A stretch of 64,000 nucleotides of DNA from an uncultured Helicobacter sp. (GCF_947367035.1 NZ_CANBCA010000004.1:25762-89761); one strand, 5' to 3'; positions 18,110 to 27,135 are shown, counted from the stretch's first letter. Program-made: numbers and translations. The notes: a model not told the origin generated them from the letters alone.

Positions 18110-19225
18110 TTAAGAAAATATTTTCTGCTCCATATTCTTTGATGTAGTTTTTAAGATTTTGTATTTTTTATTCTCATTTATGCTTAATTTTTTTATTAAT
18201 GTTTCCAACGATTCAAAAATTTGATGAGGAGTAATAAACTCGGGGGATTCTTGTTGGATTTCTATGTGGATTTCTCTATCCTGCAAGATTCCACTTCCTG
18301 CAGGAGAAGCACCGCCTAGAAATAAGGCAATACTTGGAATCCCAAGCGCACCGCACAAATGCATAGGACCTGTATCGCCTGTAATAAAACAATGGAGACT
18401 TTTTAAAAAATAGGGAAGTTCATCAAGGCTGTATTTTCCGCAATGATTATGGATTCTTTTATGCAAATCTTTTGGAATGAATGAGTAAATTTGGTCGGAA
18501 TATTCCCTTTCTGATAATGTTCCTGATAAAAATATTGTTGCTGTCGCGTGAGATTCTAAAATCATCGTGGCTAACTTGGCGAAATTTTCTATTCCCCATT
18601 CTCTGCGTTCTTTGCTAGTGCGCATTTGGAATCCTATATCCCCCCCCCTCATATTTACGCTAAATGCGTGATATTTGGCTGGGAGTTTCATTTGGATATT
18701 GTCATAATTTTCAAGGGTAATGTATGAAAGGCTCTGCAATCTCGCTGGAATAAAATGCGCATACAATGGCAGTTTCGTAGAGAGTAATTGCTCCTTATCG
18801 TTATTCCTTGAAGTCTTTAAAATATATTTTGCCCCACTTAAAATAGCCGATGGAATATCCATAGGACCATTGCTGTGAAACATTAATACCAAATCAGGCT
18901 TTAAACGTCGCATTTTTAATATGTCGCTAATAAAACTTTTGTATCCTCCTTGATAAACTAAGAAATCATCAACATATTCGTAGTTTTGAAAAAGCGGATA
19001 GATGGTTTTAGAGATAAAAAGAGTGATTTTTGCGCTTGGAAAAGCTCGTCTTGTTTGCACTATTGCAGGTGTGCTCATCATTGTATCGCCTAAAGCGGTG
19101 TTTGAAAATAAGAGGATATGTTTTATGTTTTGCAGTTTGGTAGGTTGAGGAAGTTTGTGGATTGGGTATTTGGATAAATAAAATCTCACAAACAGATAGA
19201 CGAAAAAGGTAATAATTTTTTTCAA
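18110..19225 (-). CDS. GT9-family glycosyltransferase (heptosyltransferase-like)
   Basis: 371 residues of the GT9 (ADP-heptose:LPS transferase) type. The N-terminal half has LLFSNTALGDTMMSTPAI, the usual G-D-x-x-x-x-x-P segment. The C-terminal half has ITGDTGPMHLCGALGIPSI (about 275-293), the donor-binding motif. It may build the inner lipooligosaccharide core. A 9-G run encodes RGGD near residue 195. It lies 3 bases after rny and is probably co-transcribed with it. Without a recognisable WaaC/WaaF signature the exact position of the sugar is uncertain. Confidence 0.85.
   Translation of the reverse strand: MKKIITFFVYLFVRFYLSKYPIHKLPQPTKLQNIKHILLFSNTALGDTMMSTPAIVQTRRAFPSAKITLFISKTIYPLFQNYEYVDDFLVYQGGYKSFISDILKMRRLKPDLVLMFHSNGPMDIPSAILSGAKYILKTSRNNDKEQLLSTKLPLYAHFIPARLQSLSYITLENYDNIQMKLPAKYHAFSVNMRGGDIGFQMRTSKERREWGIENFAKLATMILESHATATIFLSGTLSEREYSDQIYSFIPKDLHKRIHNHCGKYSLDELPYFLKSLHCFITGDTGPMHLCGALGIPSIALFLGGASPAGSGILQDREIHIEIQQESPEFITPHQIFESLETLIKKLSINENKKYKILKTTSKNMEQKIFS
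18640..18648. repeat. 9-base C tract (G9 in the coding sense)
   Basis: Nine C on the plus strand within the GT9 gene. At the short end of what is considered phase-variable; the frame is intact. Confidence 0.75.
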
Positions 19226-19228
19226 TTT

Positions 19229-20800
19229 TTACCCTGCCACTGCATAAGCTCTAGTTTCTCGGATTACGCTGACTTTGACTTCACCGGGATATTGCACTTG
19301 CGATTCCACTTCTTTGGCGATTTCTTTAGCAAGTAGATAGGATTCATCATCACTTATATCCTCTGATTTCACGATTACGCGCACTTCTCGCCCAGCATTA
19401 ATGGCATAAGCGTGTAAAACACCCATTTTAGAAGTAGCGATTTTTTCTATCTCGCTGACACGTCTTAAGTAGTTTTCTAACACTTCGCGTCTTGCACCCG
19501 GACGTGCTGCAGAGAGTGCGTCAGCCGCACACACTGCAGCAGCCTCAACGCTTTTAATCTCCTCATTTCCGTGGTGTGAGAGGATTGTATTTAATACCAC
19601 GGGGTGTTCGTTGTATCGTTTTGCGACTTCTGCGCCTAGCTCTACGTGCGTGCCTTTAAATTCGTGTGTGCGGGCTTTACCAATATCGTGTAATAACCCT
19701 GCACGTGTGGCAAGCATACAATCTCCTCCAAGCTCTGCTGCAATAATGCCAGCAAGATTTGCCACTTCTAGGCTATGAGTGAGAGCGTTTTGCCCATAAC
19801 TTGCACGATAACGTAATTTACCAATTAGTCGCTTAATGTCCGGGTGGATTCCATTTAAACCCAAATCTAGCACTACGCGCTCACCCTCTTGATAAACGCT
19901 TTCCTCAAAGTCTTCAAGGCATTTTTGGTAAATTTCTTCAATCCGTGCAGGTTGAATCCGCCCATCCTCTACTAAGCGATTAATTGTTTCTACTGCAATT
20001 GCACGCCGATAGAGATTATGAGAGCTTACGATAATCACATTGGGTGTATCATCAATGATTATATCCACTCCGCAAATCATTTCTAGACATTTGATATTTC
20101 GCCCCTCTTTGCCAATAATACGCGCTTTTAAATCATCGCTTGGCAAGATGATGGTATGAATTAGTCGTTCTGCGGCAAACTCCCCTGCAAAGCGCGAAGT
20201 GGCTATGGCTAAGATATAATTTGCTTTTGCCTTTGCTTCTGCTTTTGCGTTTAATTCTTGTTCTCTAATGATTTTTGCACATTCTTGCTCGGATTCCTCT
20301 TTGATGTGTTCTAGTAGCATCTTTTTTGCTTCACTTTTGGTCAAACAAGAGATTTTGGATAAATTCTGCGTGAGTTCCTCTAGCTTTTGCTGATAGGATT
20401 TTTTAAGGTTTTTGAGTGCATTTTGTTCTTCAAAAAAGGCATTGCGTTCTTTGCTTAACATTTGTTTTTCGTGGTCAAGTTTGCAAAACTCTTTTTCAAT
20501 GCGTTGTGATTCTTTTAATTTGTCTTTTTCAAAATTTAATAAATTCAACTCATATTCTTTAAAGATTCTAGCAGCCTCTTTGTCGTATTTTTCCTTTGCT
20601 TCTATTTCAATATCTTTTGCTTTAATTTTGGATTCTTGCAAAAATTTTTCTGCCTCATATTCTATTGCCTTTGCCTTTGCCTTTGCTTGCTCTAGCAGCA
20701 CTTCAGACTTTGCGCGTGAGAGTTTGCGTGAGATGAGATAACTACCCCCTCCAGCAATTAAGGCAGACGCAATAGAGCCTGTAATTACCCATATAACCAT
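19229..20800 (-). CDS. rny: ribonuclease Y
   Basis: Membrane-anchored endoribonuclease that starts mRNA decay. 523 residues in the usual order: an N-terminal membrane helix (about 3-22), a long charged coiled coil (about 25-190, rich in E, K and A), a KH domain with IIGKEGRNIKCLE (about 222-234), and an HD domain with HSLEVANLAG and LLHDIGKA (about 335-375). The ATG at 20800 has AAGGA upstream. Followed after 3 bases by the GT9 gene. Complete. Confidence 0.96.
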   Translation of the reverse strand: MVIWVITGSIASALIAGGGSYLISRKLSRAKSEVLLEQAKAKAKAIEYEAEKFLQESKIKAKDIEIEAKEKYDKEAARIFKEYELNLLNFEKDKLKESQRIEKEFCKLDHEKQMLSKERNAFFEEQNALKNLKKSYQQKLEELTQNLSKISCLTKSEAKKMLLEHIKEESEQECAKIIREQELNAKAEAKAKANYILAIATSRFAGEFAAERLIHTIILPSDDLKARIIGKEGRNIKCLEMICGVDIIIDDTPNVIIVSSHNLYRRAIAVETINRLVEDGRIQPARIEEIYQKCLEDFEESVYQEGERVVLDLGLNGIHPDIKRLIGKLRYRASYGQNALTHSLEVANLAGIIAAELGGDCMLATRAGLLHDIGKARTHEFKGTHVELGAEVAKRYNEHPVVLNTILSHHGNEEIKSVEAAAVCAADALSAARPGARREVLENYLRRVSEIEKIATSKMGVLHAYAINAGREVRVIVKSEDISDDESYLLAKEIAKEVESQVQYPGEVKVSVIRETRAYAVAG

Positions 20801-20952
20801 AATAATGTCCTTAAGTGGGGTTTAGGAAGCAAAAGTATTAAAGAATCAAGTAAAATTATTAAAAGATTTTTTAAAATTTGATAATTTTATAGTTATTGGA
20901 TTTGCTTACCTAAACTTAATTGATTTGTTTATTTTGTGTTTTGTTGTTAAAC

Positions 20953-21630
20953 TTATTGTATCACTTTAAAACTTTTTGTTTTATAAAAGCATTTGTGTGC
21001 TTTTCTCTTGGATAGATTGGATAAAGAAAATGTGCTTTTGATAAGTTTTGAAGGAGTGAGATAATAATCACCTTTAATATCGTAATCTTGAGTAATGATT
21101 TTTGTAGTGAAATTAAATTTTCTACAAATAAAAATAATTTTTGGAAGTTTGTTAGAATCTGCACTAAAGAATCTATCATACATTCCTTTGCCAAAACCTA
21201 TGCGCCTAAATGCTCTATCAACACCAAGCACAGGAATAAGAGCGCAATCAATTTTAGAGCTTTTGATATAGAATAAAGAATCACTGGGTTCATAAATGTC
21301 AAATGTATTTTTTGTTAGAGGCAAACGATATTTTACCGCTTTAAAACTCTCTTGATGCACTAGGGGCAAGAAAATCTCCACTCCTTTTTGTTTGCGATAG
21401 AATCTTAAAATTTTTCTTATATCAAATTCTAAGGTGAGTGGATAGTAAAAAAGTAAGTTGATAGGACGTTTAGAGCGAAGTTTATGGAATCGTAAAATAG
21501 AATCTAGCTGAATTTTAAGATTTTTTTGTAGTTTGTAATCTAGCATATAAGTTTTGTTAGAATCATAAATCTTAGTCAGCTTTGCTTTAAAGATTTTGCG
21601 GTAAGTTGCTTTTAAATCTTGAGATTCCAT
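20953..21630 (-). CDS. 5-formyltetrahydrofolate cyclo-ligase family protein
   Basis: 225 residues. The signature VDRAFRRIGFGKGMYDRFF (about residues 145-163) matches the family G-R-I/L-G-x-G-x-G-x-Y-D-R motif, and an N-terminal SKRPIN-type region precedes it. The enzyme converts 5-formyl-THF to 5,10-methenyl-THF with ATP. I start at ATG 21630: AGAGGA lies 4 bases before it and the longer frame would overlap the previous gene entirely. It lies 2 bases after the membrane-protein stop. The C-terminus is longer than usual and lysine-rich. Confidence 0.82.
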   Translation of the reverse strand: MESQDLKATYRKIFKAKLTKIYDSNKTYMLDYKLQKNLKIQLDSILRFHKLRSKRPINLLFYYPLTLEFDIRKILRFYRKQKGVEIFLPLVHQESFKAVKYRLPLTKNTFDIYEPSDSLFYIKSSKIDCALIPVLGVDRAFRRIGFGKGMYDRFFSADSNKLPKIIFICRKFNFTTKIITQDYDIKGDYYLTPSKLIKSTFSLSNLSKRKAHKCFYKTKSFKVIQ

Positions 21631-21632
21631 TT

Positions 21633-22193
21633 CTATCCTCTGGATTTGAAAGAATAATAAAGGGTTAAAAATATAATAAATTGTAACAAAAGTAATAGAA
21701 AATGTATCCAATAAACTTGCGATTCTTTTTGCAAAATCCCAAAAAACTCTAAAATTACATAAAATACAAATGCGATTCCAAGTCCTAAAAGATAGCCTAT
21801 TTGCTTGCATTTATCTAGCCAAGACAGAATCACTTTACGAGAGAAAACAAGTGTCTCTGTGCGCCCTAAATAATCCCCAAAAATAAATCCCACTTGATAA
21901 AGTGTATAAATCACAAGAGAGCCCAAAAAGGTGTCAGGGAAAAGCAAATACACCAAAAGATATAAAAAAGGTAGAATCTCTAAACTCAAAAGAATCATTT
22001 TATAAGACTTTAGGTTTAAAATTTTGGTATAAAAAAGTGCCAAGATAAACGCTCCAAATGCGAGTGCGATTCCACCAAGTGAGTAAGTTTTAGGGCTTAA
22101 TGGGGCATAGATTGTAAAAATTGTTCCTAAAGAAACTCCCAAAAAAAAGGAGTTTAGAAGTTTGTAAGTGAGATAAAATCGTAAATGTATCAT
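21633..22193 (-). CDS. hypothetical integral membrane protein
   Basis: 186 residues with about six hydrophobic helices and little else; no motif that I recognise. The start ATG 22193 lies 4 bases after the receptor stop, giving tight coupling; longer starts at 22262 or 22244 are possible but overlap the receptor. The gene is followed after 2 bases by the cyclo-ligase-like gene. Its placement beside a TonB-dependent receptor hints at a transport-related role, but nothing in the sequence proves it. Confidence 0.6.
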   Translation of the reverse strand: MIHLRFYLTYKLLNSFFLGVSLGTIFTIYAPLSPKTYSLGGIALAFGAFILALFYTKILNLKSYKMILLSLEILPFLYLLVYLLFPDTFLGSLVIYTLYQVGFIFGDYLGRTETLVFSRKVILSWLDKCKQIGYLLGLGIAFVFYVILEFFGILQKESQVYWIHFLLLLLQFIIFLTLYYSFKSRG

Positions 22194-22197
22194 TGAT

Positions 22198-24153
22198 TTA
22201 CCAAGTGTATTTAATCCCACCACCAAAAATCCGCTCAAACTCATAAGGATAATATGCCTCACTCACGACAATCGCATTTTTGTGGTCTGTGAGATTTTGC
22301 ACATAGGCATAAATTTCAAAATCTTTGAGCTTATAACTTGCGGTTAAATTGAGGCTTTGGTAATTGGGGGATTTGGGTAAAACATTATCAAAATCGTTAT
22401 AATCATACGCTTTAGAACCATATTTATAAGAGATTCCAAGATTGAGCTGTGTAATAGGTGTGTAGTTTAAAGCTGCACCTAAAGTGTGTTGAGAGACACC
22501 AGGAATCGTATTGCCCTTATATCCCTCATTGCCACGCATTATTGCATCAACATAGGCATAACTTAGACTAGAATGCACTTGCGCATTAAAATGCGTAGTG
22601 AATTTCGCTTCTCCTCCGATTCTATGCGTTTTATCAAGGGTTTGATTCCTAAAAGTTATCGGCTCAAAGTAGGCTTCATCACTTCCTTCAATCCAAAAAA
22701 GATTCGCACTTAGCTCGTGGATTCCAAATACACTCTTTGTGCCGATTTGATAAGTATCAAAAGTCGCTGTATCTATGAAATTATTAATATGCCCCTGCAA
22801 ATCAAACATATAATCCACATTAGGCACTATGAAACTACGAGAATAAGAGGCAAAAAGCGAAGTTTGCGCACTTAAGGGATAATGAAATCCCAGCTCACCA
22901 CCCAAAAGATTTTCTTGTTTGGATTCGTTGTTTTTACTAATTACTCGTTGCGCGGAGATTCCGCCATTTAAAGTGGAATCCCCAAAATATTTTTCACCAT
23001 TAAGATAAAGGAGCATTTCATTTACTTGTGCTTTTAAGTCGGGATTCTGGAGCCGTTTGCTTGTGTTAAGTTTTCCACCAATTTCCACCATCAAAGAATC
23101 GTTTTTAAATTGAGAGTTAAAATCTCCAAAGATTCCCTTGCCATCATATCGGTTTTGGAAGTTGATAAACTCACTCTTGTTGCGTATTCCTCCGAAATTA
23201 ACATCTGTTATGATTCTAGAATCTCCAAAGTGCGTGAAGCCTAAATTATAAGCTAAATCCCAACGCTGTTGATGCGTGAAAGTATCTCCTCCCCAAGCAT
23301 TTGGAAGTGGTGCTTGTGTCGGATTGCTATCAAATTGTGCTTTACTTAGAGGACTTGCATATTTAATAGCATATTTGGAATAGTTGAGATTAGACTTTAA
23401 AATGGTGGAATCGTTAGGATGGTAAAAGGCTGTGATTCCACCATTTTTATTATAGCCGCCGTTTTTTTCCTCGCTTCCTTGAGTGATGAGTTGCTCTCCC
23501 CTGTTATGTTGGTATTGCCCAAATGCTCCAATGTTCAAAGTATCTCCTACATAGCGTGAAAAAAACTGCGAATTTTGGCTATTATAACTCGCATAATTTA
23601 GATTTAACGCACCTCCACCTTTGCGATTTGTAGTGATTTTTAGAATTCCGCTTACTGCACCATTGCCGTATTTTGTCGTGCCTTTACCTCGGATAATTTC
23701 TATCTTTTGGATAGAATCTAGCGGAATATTGCTTAAAGACACAGGTGTAGAATCAATATTATTTAAACGCATTCCATCTACGATAATAGTAAGACTTTTA
23801 TGTGCATTTTGTCCAAATCCGCGCAAATCAATATTTGCAGTGTAAGGATTGCCATAATTTGTTGTAACTTTGAGTAGAGAATGTTGATTTAAGAAGTTGT
23901 AGATATTTTGAGCATTGGATTGTTGAATCTCCTCTGCGCTAAATTCTTCTTTGAAATCCACATTTTCTACAAACTCTTCTACGTGGGTAATAGAAAGCTT
24001 AAGGTTTTGAGATTCTACCTCTTGAGATTTTTCATTCAATGCAATATTTTGACTCTGTGCAAGCAGTGCGCTATTAAGTGCTAAAATCGCCGTGAGTGAA
24101 AAATATTTCTTTCTAAAACCTTTAGGATAAAGATTTTTGTAGTTGTGTTTCAT
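22198..24153 (-). CDS. TonB-dependent outer-membrane receptor
   Basis: 651 residues: signal peptide (about 1-38, ending LLAQS), an N-terminal plug with EEIQQSNAQNIYNFLN and LRGFGQNAHKSLTIIVDGM, the TonB-box-like start near residue 40-55, and a C-terminal beta-barrel ending in tryptophan (KYTW), as needed for barrel assembly. I use ATG 24153, where the signal peptide begins and GGAG sits 11 bases upstream; the first 21 residues of the longer frame look non-native. The substrate (iron chelate, cobalamin, nickel or other) cannot be assigned. No Fur box was verified. Confidence 0.9.
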   Translation of the reverse strand: MKHNYKNLYPKGFRKKYFSLTAILALNSALLAQSQNIALNEKSQEVESQNLKLSITHVEEFVENVDFKEEFSAEEIQQSNAQNIYNFLNQHSLLKVTTNYGNPYTANIDLRGFGQNAHKSLTIIVDGMRLNNIDSTPVSLSNIPLDSIQKIEIIRGKGTTKYGNGAVSGILKITTNRKGGGALNLNYASYNSQNSQFFSRYVGDTLNIGAFGQYQHNRGEQLITQGSEEKNGGYNKNGGITAFYHPNDSTILKSNLNYSKYAIKYASPLSKAQFDSNPTQAPLPNAWGGDTFTHQQRWDLAYNLGFTHFGDSRIITDVNFGGIRNKSEFINFQNRYDGKGIFGDFNSQFKNDSLMVEIGGKLNTSKRLQNPDLKAQVNEMLLYLNGEKYFGDSTLNGGISAQRVISKNNESKQENLLGGELGFHYPLSAQTSLFASYSRSFIVPNVDYMFDLQGHINNFIDTATFDTYQIGTKSVFGIHELSANLFWIEGSDEAYFEPITFRNQTLDKTHRIGGEAKFTTHFNAQVHSSLSYAYVDAIMRGNEGYKGNTIPGVSQHTLGAALNYTPITQLNLGISYKYGSKAYDYNDFDNVLPKSPNYQSLNLTASYKLKDFEIYAYVQNLTDHKNAIVVSEAYYPYEFERIFGGGIKYTW

Positions 24154-24207
24154 AAATTTAGAAACTCCTTTTTTAAAAATAGCTTCATTGTAAAACAAGG
24201 CGGTGCA

Positions 24208-24213
24208 ATTATA
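24208..24213 (-). promoter_or_regulatory. -10 box of the receptor operon
   Basis: Minus-strand TATAAT (context TGTATAATTGC), about 55 bases before the ATG at 24153. Its -35 region would overlap the TTGACA of the divergent tRNA promoter at 24235-24240. Confidence 0.55.
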
Positions 24214-24234
24214 CATAAAATTAACATTAAAGTA

Positions 24235-24263
24235 TTGACAATTAAAATAAAAAGTAGTAAAAT
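24235..24263 (+). promoter_or_regulatory. sigma-70 promoter of the tRNA-tuf cluster
   Basis: Consensus TTGACA (24235-24240), a 17-base spacer and TAAAAT (24258-24263), placing the start near 24270, 38 bases before tRNA-Thr. One of the two best-matching promoters in the window. Confidence 0.8.
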
Positions 24264-24307
24264 CTCGTCTCGTTTTCGTTTATGAAAATGCAAATGTTAT
24301 GTAAAAC

Positions 24308-24383
24308 GCTGGCGTAGCTCAGTTGGTAGAGCAGCTGCCTTGTAAGCAGCAGGCCGGGGGTTCGAGTCCCTTTGCCAGCTCCA
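24308..24383 (+). tRNA. tRNA-Thr (anticodon TGT)
   Basis: 76 bases with paired acceptor ends (GCTGGCG/TGCCAGC), a CTTGTAA anticodon loop and encoded CCA. Reads ACA and possibly ACG. First of four tRNAs ahead of tuf, a classical Campylobacterota arrangement. Confidence 0.97.
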
Positions 24384-24438
24384 TAAAATTTATATAATTT
24401 TCAGTGTTTGACCAGTTTTTAATATTTTGAATAATTGG

Positions 24439-24523
<85 letters not shown>

Positions 24524-24530
24524 TAGCCAT

Positions 24531-24607
24531 GCGGGAGTAGCTCAGTTGGCTAGAGCATCAGCCTTCCAAGCTGAGGGTCGCGGGTTCGAGCCCCGTTTCC
24601 CGCTCCA
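24531..24607 (+). tRNA. tRNA-Gly (anticodon TCC)
   Basis: 77 bases. Acceptor GCGGGAG/TTCCCGC, anticodon loop CTTCCAA, T-arm GGGTTCGAGCCC, encoded CCA. It begins 7 bases after tRNA-Tyr, so they share a transcript. Confidence 0.97.
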
Positions 24608-24676
24608 TACTGGGAGCTGATTCTACGAAATCTTCATTTAATCAGCAAAACACTATTATTTATTTTTATTGGTTAT

Positions 24677-24751
24677 GCCCATATAGCTCAGTGGCAGAGC
24701 ACTTCCTTGGTAAGGAAGAGGCCGGCGGTTCAATCCCGCTTATGGGCTCCA
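24677..24751 (+). tRNA. tRNA-Thr (anticodon GGT)
   Basis: 75 bases. Acceptor GCCCATA/TATGGGC, anticodon loop TTGGTAA, encoded CCA. Reads ACC and ACU, complementing the TGT isoacceptor upstream. tuf begins 113 bases later. Confidence 0.97.
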
Positions 24752-24822
24752 GTTTTTCAAAGATTGCGATGGAATTGTAGAAAATGTTACGATTCTTAAT
24801 TTTAAAATTGGTAAAAATAGTG

Positions 24823-24828
24823 TAGAAT
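24823..24828 (+). promoter_or_regulatory. -10 box upstream of tuf
   Basis: TAGAAT preceded by TG, 37 bases before the tuf ATG. Would let tuf be transcribed separately from the tRNAs. No clear -35. Confidence 0.45.
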
Positions 24829-24864
24829 TACCGCTATTTAACTTAAAATTATTAGGAGAAGCTT

Positions 24865-26064
24865 ATGGCTAAGGAAAAATACGTTAAGTCTAAACCCCAT
24901 GTAAATATCGGAACAATTGGGCATGTTGACCACGGCAAAACAACTTTAAGTGCTGCAATTTCTGCTGTTCTATCCACAAAAGGTCTAGCAGAATTGAAAG
25001 ATTATGATAATATTGACAATGCTCCAGAGGAAAAAGAGCGTGGTATTACGATCGCAACCTCACATATTGAGTATGAAACAGAAAAAAGACACTACGCACA
25101 CGTAGATTGCCCCGGACACGCGGATTATGTTAAGAATATGATTACAGGTGCTGCGCAAATGGACGGAGCGATTCTAGTTGTTTCTGCTGCAGATGGTCCA
25201 ATGCCACAAACAAGAGAGCATATTCTTTTGTCTCGCCAAGTTGGTGTTCCTTACATTGTAGTGTTTATGAATAAACAAGATATGGTAGATGATGAAGAGT
25301 TACTAGAATTAGTAGAAATGGAAATTAGAGAGCTTTTATCAAGTTATGAATTTCCAGGTGATGATACACCTATCGTCGCTGGTTCAGCACTTAAAGCATT
25401 AGAAGAAGCAAAATCTGGTGCATTAGGTGAATGGAGTGAGAAAATTATGAAACTTATGGACGCAGTAGATGAGTATATTCCAACTCCAGTGCGCGAAACA
25501 GATAAAACTTTCTTGATGCCTATTGAAGACGTCTTCTCTATTGCAGGTCGTGGAACAGTTGTTACAGGAAGAATTGAAAGAGGTATTGTAAAAGTTGGTG
25601 ATGAAATTGAAATTGTAGGAATTCGTCCAACACAAAAGACAACTGTAACAGGTGTTGAAATGTTTAGAAAAGAGCTTGACCAAGGTGAAGCGGGAGATAA
25701 TGTTGGTGTCTTGTTAAGAGGAACCAAAAAAGAAGAGGTTGAAAGAGGTATGGTTCTATGTAAGCCGTCATCTATCACTCCACACAAAAAGTTTGAAGGT
25801 GAAATCTATGTCTTATCTAAAGATGAAGGTGGAAGGCATACGCCATTCTTTAATGGTTATAGACCACAATTCTATGTTAGAACAACAGACATTACAGGTT
25901 CAATTACATTACCAGAAGGTGTAGAAATGGTAATGCCTGGGGATAACATTAAAATTACCGTTGAATTAATCAATCCAATTGCACTAGAAGATGGAACACG
26001 TTTTGCAATTCGTGAAGGTGGTAGAACCGTTGGTGCAGGTGTTGTTACAAAAATCATTGAATAG
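24865..26064 (+). CDS. tuf: elongation factor Tu
   Basis: GTPase that delivers aminoacyl-tRNA to the ribosome. 399 residues, standard length. G1 motif GHVDHGKTT (residues 18-26), switch I with [20 protein letters not shown] (G3), NKQD (G4), followed by the two beta-barrel domains ending in [15 protein letters not shown] has AGGAG 7 bases upstream. Followed closely by rpmG. Confidence 0.99.
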   Translation: MAKEKYVKSKPHVNIGTIGHVDHGKTTLSAAISAVLSTKGLAELKDYDNIDNAPEEKERGITIATSHIEYETEKRHYAHVDCPGHADYVKNMITGAAQMDGAILVVSAADGPMPQTREHILLSRQVGVPYIVVFMNKQDMVDDEELLELVEMEIRELLSSYEFPGDDTPIVAGSALKALEEAKSGALGEWSEKIMKLMDAVDEYIPTPVRETDKTFLMPIEDVFSIAGRGTVVTGRIERGIVKVGDEIEIVGIRPTQKTTVTGVEMFRKELDQGEAGDNVGVLLRGTKKEEVERGMVLCKPSSITPHKKFEGEIYVLSKDEGGRHTPFFNGYRPQFYVRTTDITGSITLPEGVEMVMPGDNIKITVELINPIALEDGTRFAIREGGRTVGAGVVTKIIE

Positions 26065-26072
26065 GCTAAATT

Positions 26073-26243
26073 ATGGCTAAAGGTAATCGTGTAAAAATCG
26101 GACTCAAATGCTCTGAATGCGGCGACATTAATTACAGCACTGTAAAAAATGCAAAAACCACGACAGAAAAACTGGAGCTTAAAAAGTTCTGCCCAAGACT
26201 AAATAAACATACCATTCACAAAGAAGTGAAATTAAAAAGCTAA
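26073..26243 (+). CDS. rpmG: 50S ribosomal protein L33
   Basis: 56 codons, too short for common ORF cut-offs: begins [17 protein letters not shown] and ends HKEVKLKS. The first zinc pair CxxC (C13, C16) is present. In the second only C40 remains (CPRL), as in some other bacterial L33 proteins, so zinc binding may be partial. It starts 8 bases after tuf; a hairpin overlaps its stop. Confidence 0.96.
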   Translation: MAKGNRVKIGLKCSECGDINYSTVKNAKTTTEKLELKKFCPRLNKHTIHKEVKLKS

Positions 26244-26259
26244 GGGAATTTTCCTTAGC
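26239..26259 (+). terminator. hairpin at the end of rpmG
   Basis: Inverted repeat GCTAAGG / CCTTAGC (7 bp, 7-base loop) overlapping the rpmG stop codon and preceding tRNA-Trp. No U-tract follows, so it may mark RNA processing between mRNA and tRNA or weak termination. Confidence 0.4.
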
Positions 26260-26280
26260 ACCCATACTTAATAAATTTAT

Positions 26281-26356
26281 AGGTCAGTAGCTCCAATGGT
26301 AGAGCGTCGGTCTCCAAAACCGAATGCTGGGGGTTCGAGTCCCTCCTGGCCTGCCA
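26281..26356 (+). tRNA. tRNA-Trp (anticodon CCA)
   Basis: 76 bases. Acceptor AGGTCAG pairs with CTGGCCT (one G-T), anticodon loop CTCCAAA, T-arm GGGTTCGAGTCCC, encoded CCA. Lies between rpmG and secE, as in many proteobacteria. Confidence 0.97.
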
Positions 26357-26386
26357 TTTTTGGAATAAAGAGAGACAAGCAAAGTT

Positions 26387-26566
26387 ATGAAAAAACTAAT
26401 TAGTTATTATAGACTATCTAAAGAAGAACTATCTAAAGTAATCTTTCCTACAAAAGAACAAGTAAGAAATGCTTTTATTTCTGTTATTGTTGTTGTAACA
26501 GTCATTGCTCTATTTTTAGCATTAGTTGATTTCATTCTTGGTAGTTTTGTTTCAAGTATTTTATAA
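26387..26566 (+). CDS. secE: preprotein translocase subunit SecE
   Basis: 59-residue short-form SecE with one membrane helix (about residues 29-52) preceded by the amphipathic cytoplasmic helix LSKEELSKVIFPTKEQV, whose basic and proline pattern is typical. Clamps SecY in the translocon. The start ATG and the order rpmG-tRNA-Trp-secE-nusG make the call secure despite small size. Confidence 0.95.
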   Translation: MKKLISYYRLSKEELSKVIFPTKEQVRNAFISVIVVVTVIALFLALVDFILGSFVSSIL

Positions 26567-26582
26567 TTATTAGGATTTGTTT

Positions 26583-27113
26583 ATGGCGTTGTATTGGTAT
26601 GCAATTCAAACATATTTTGGTAGTGAGCAAGCTGTAAAGCGTGGCATTGAAAATCTCGTTAAAGAACATCATCTAGAAGAGAGGCTCACAGATATTGTTG
26701 TTCCCACAGAAGATATTATTGAAGTGAAAAACAATAAGAAAAAAATTAGTGAGAGAAGTCTTTATCCGGGATATGTTTTTATCAAAGTTGATCTTGATAC
26801 TGCATTATGGCATACCATTCAATCTTTACCAAAAGTTAGTCGTTTTATTGGCGAGGCAAAAAAACCTACACCTTTAAGTGAAGCGGATATTAATCATATT
26901 ATTGAAAAAGTGCAGAATCGCGCAGCCCCTAAACCGAAAATTATTTTTGAAACAGGAGAAGTTGTCCGAATTATTGAAGGTCCTTTTGCGAACTTTACAG
27001 GCACAGTCGAAGAATATGATATGGAGCATAGAAAGTTAAAATTGAATGTTTCAATCTTTGGTCGTAGCACTCCAATTGAAATACTTTATTCACAAGTGGA
27101 AAAAATAGTTTAA
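26583..27113 (+). CDS. nusG: transcription termination/antitermination factor NusG
   Basis: 176 residues: NGN domain starting ALYWYAIQTYFGSEQAV, containing RSLYPGYVFIKVDL, and a C-terminal KOW domain with GEVVRIIEGPFANFTG (about 120-135). Binds RNA polymerase and, with Rho or S10, links transcription and translation. I choose ATG 26583 over the in-frame TTG at 26577 because AGGA lies 7 bases before it. 16 bases after secE. Confidence 0.97.
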   Translation: MALYWYAIQTYFGSEQAVKRGIENLVKEHHLEERLTDIVVPTEDIIEVKNNKKKISERSLYPGYVFIKVDLDTALWHTIQSLPKVSRFIGEAKKPTPLSEADINHIIEKVQNRAAPKPKIIFETGEVVRIIEGPFANFTGTVEEYDMEHRKLKLNVSIFGRSTPIEILYSQVEKIV

Positions 27114-27135
27114 TAACTAAAAACAAGGATAAGTT

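Noticed and set aside
20961..21194. 77-codon ORF in a second frame at the end of the cyclo-ligase-like gene
   Set aside because: Alternative-frame shadow; its N-terminus is only the cyclo-ligase GMYDRFF region read out of frame.
21631..21810. 60-residue N-terminal extension of the cyclo-ligase-like gene
   Set aside because: It overlaps the preceding membrane-protein gene in another frame; ATG 21630 has a good ribosome site.
25344..25787. 147-codon minus-strand ORF within tuf
   Set aside because: Complementary shadow of the EF-Tu coding sequence; low-complexity serine/threonine content.
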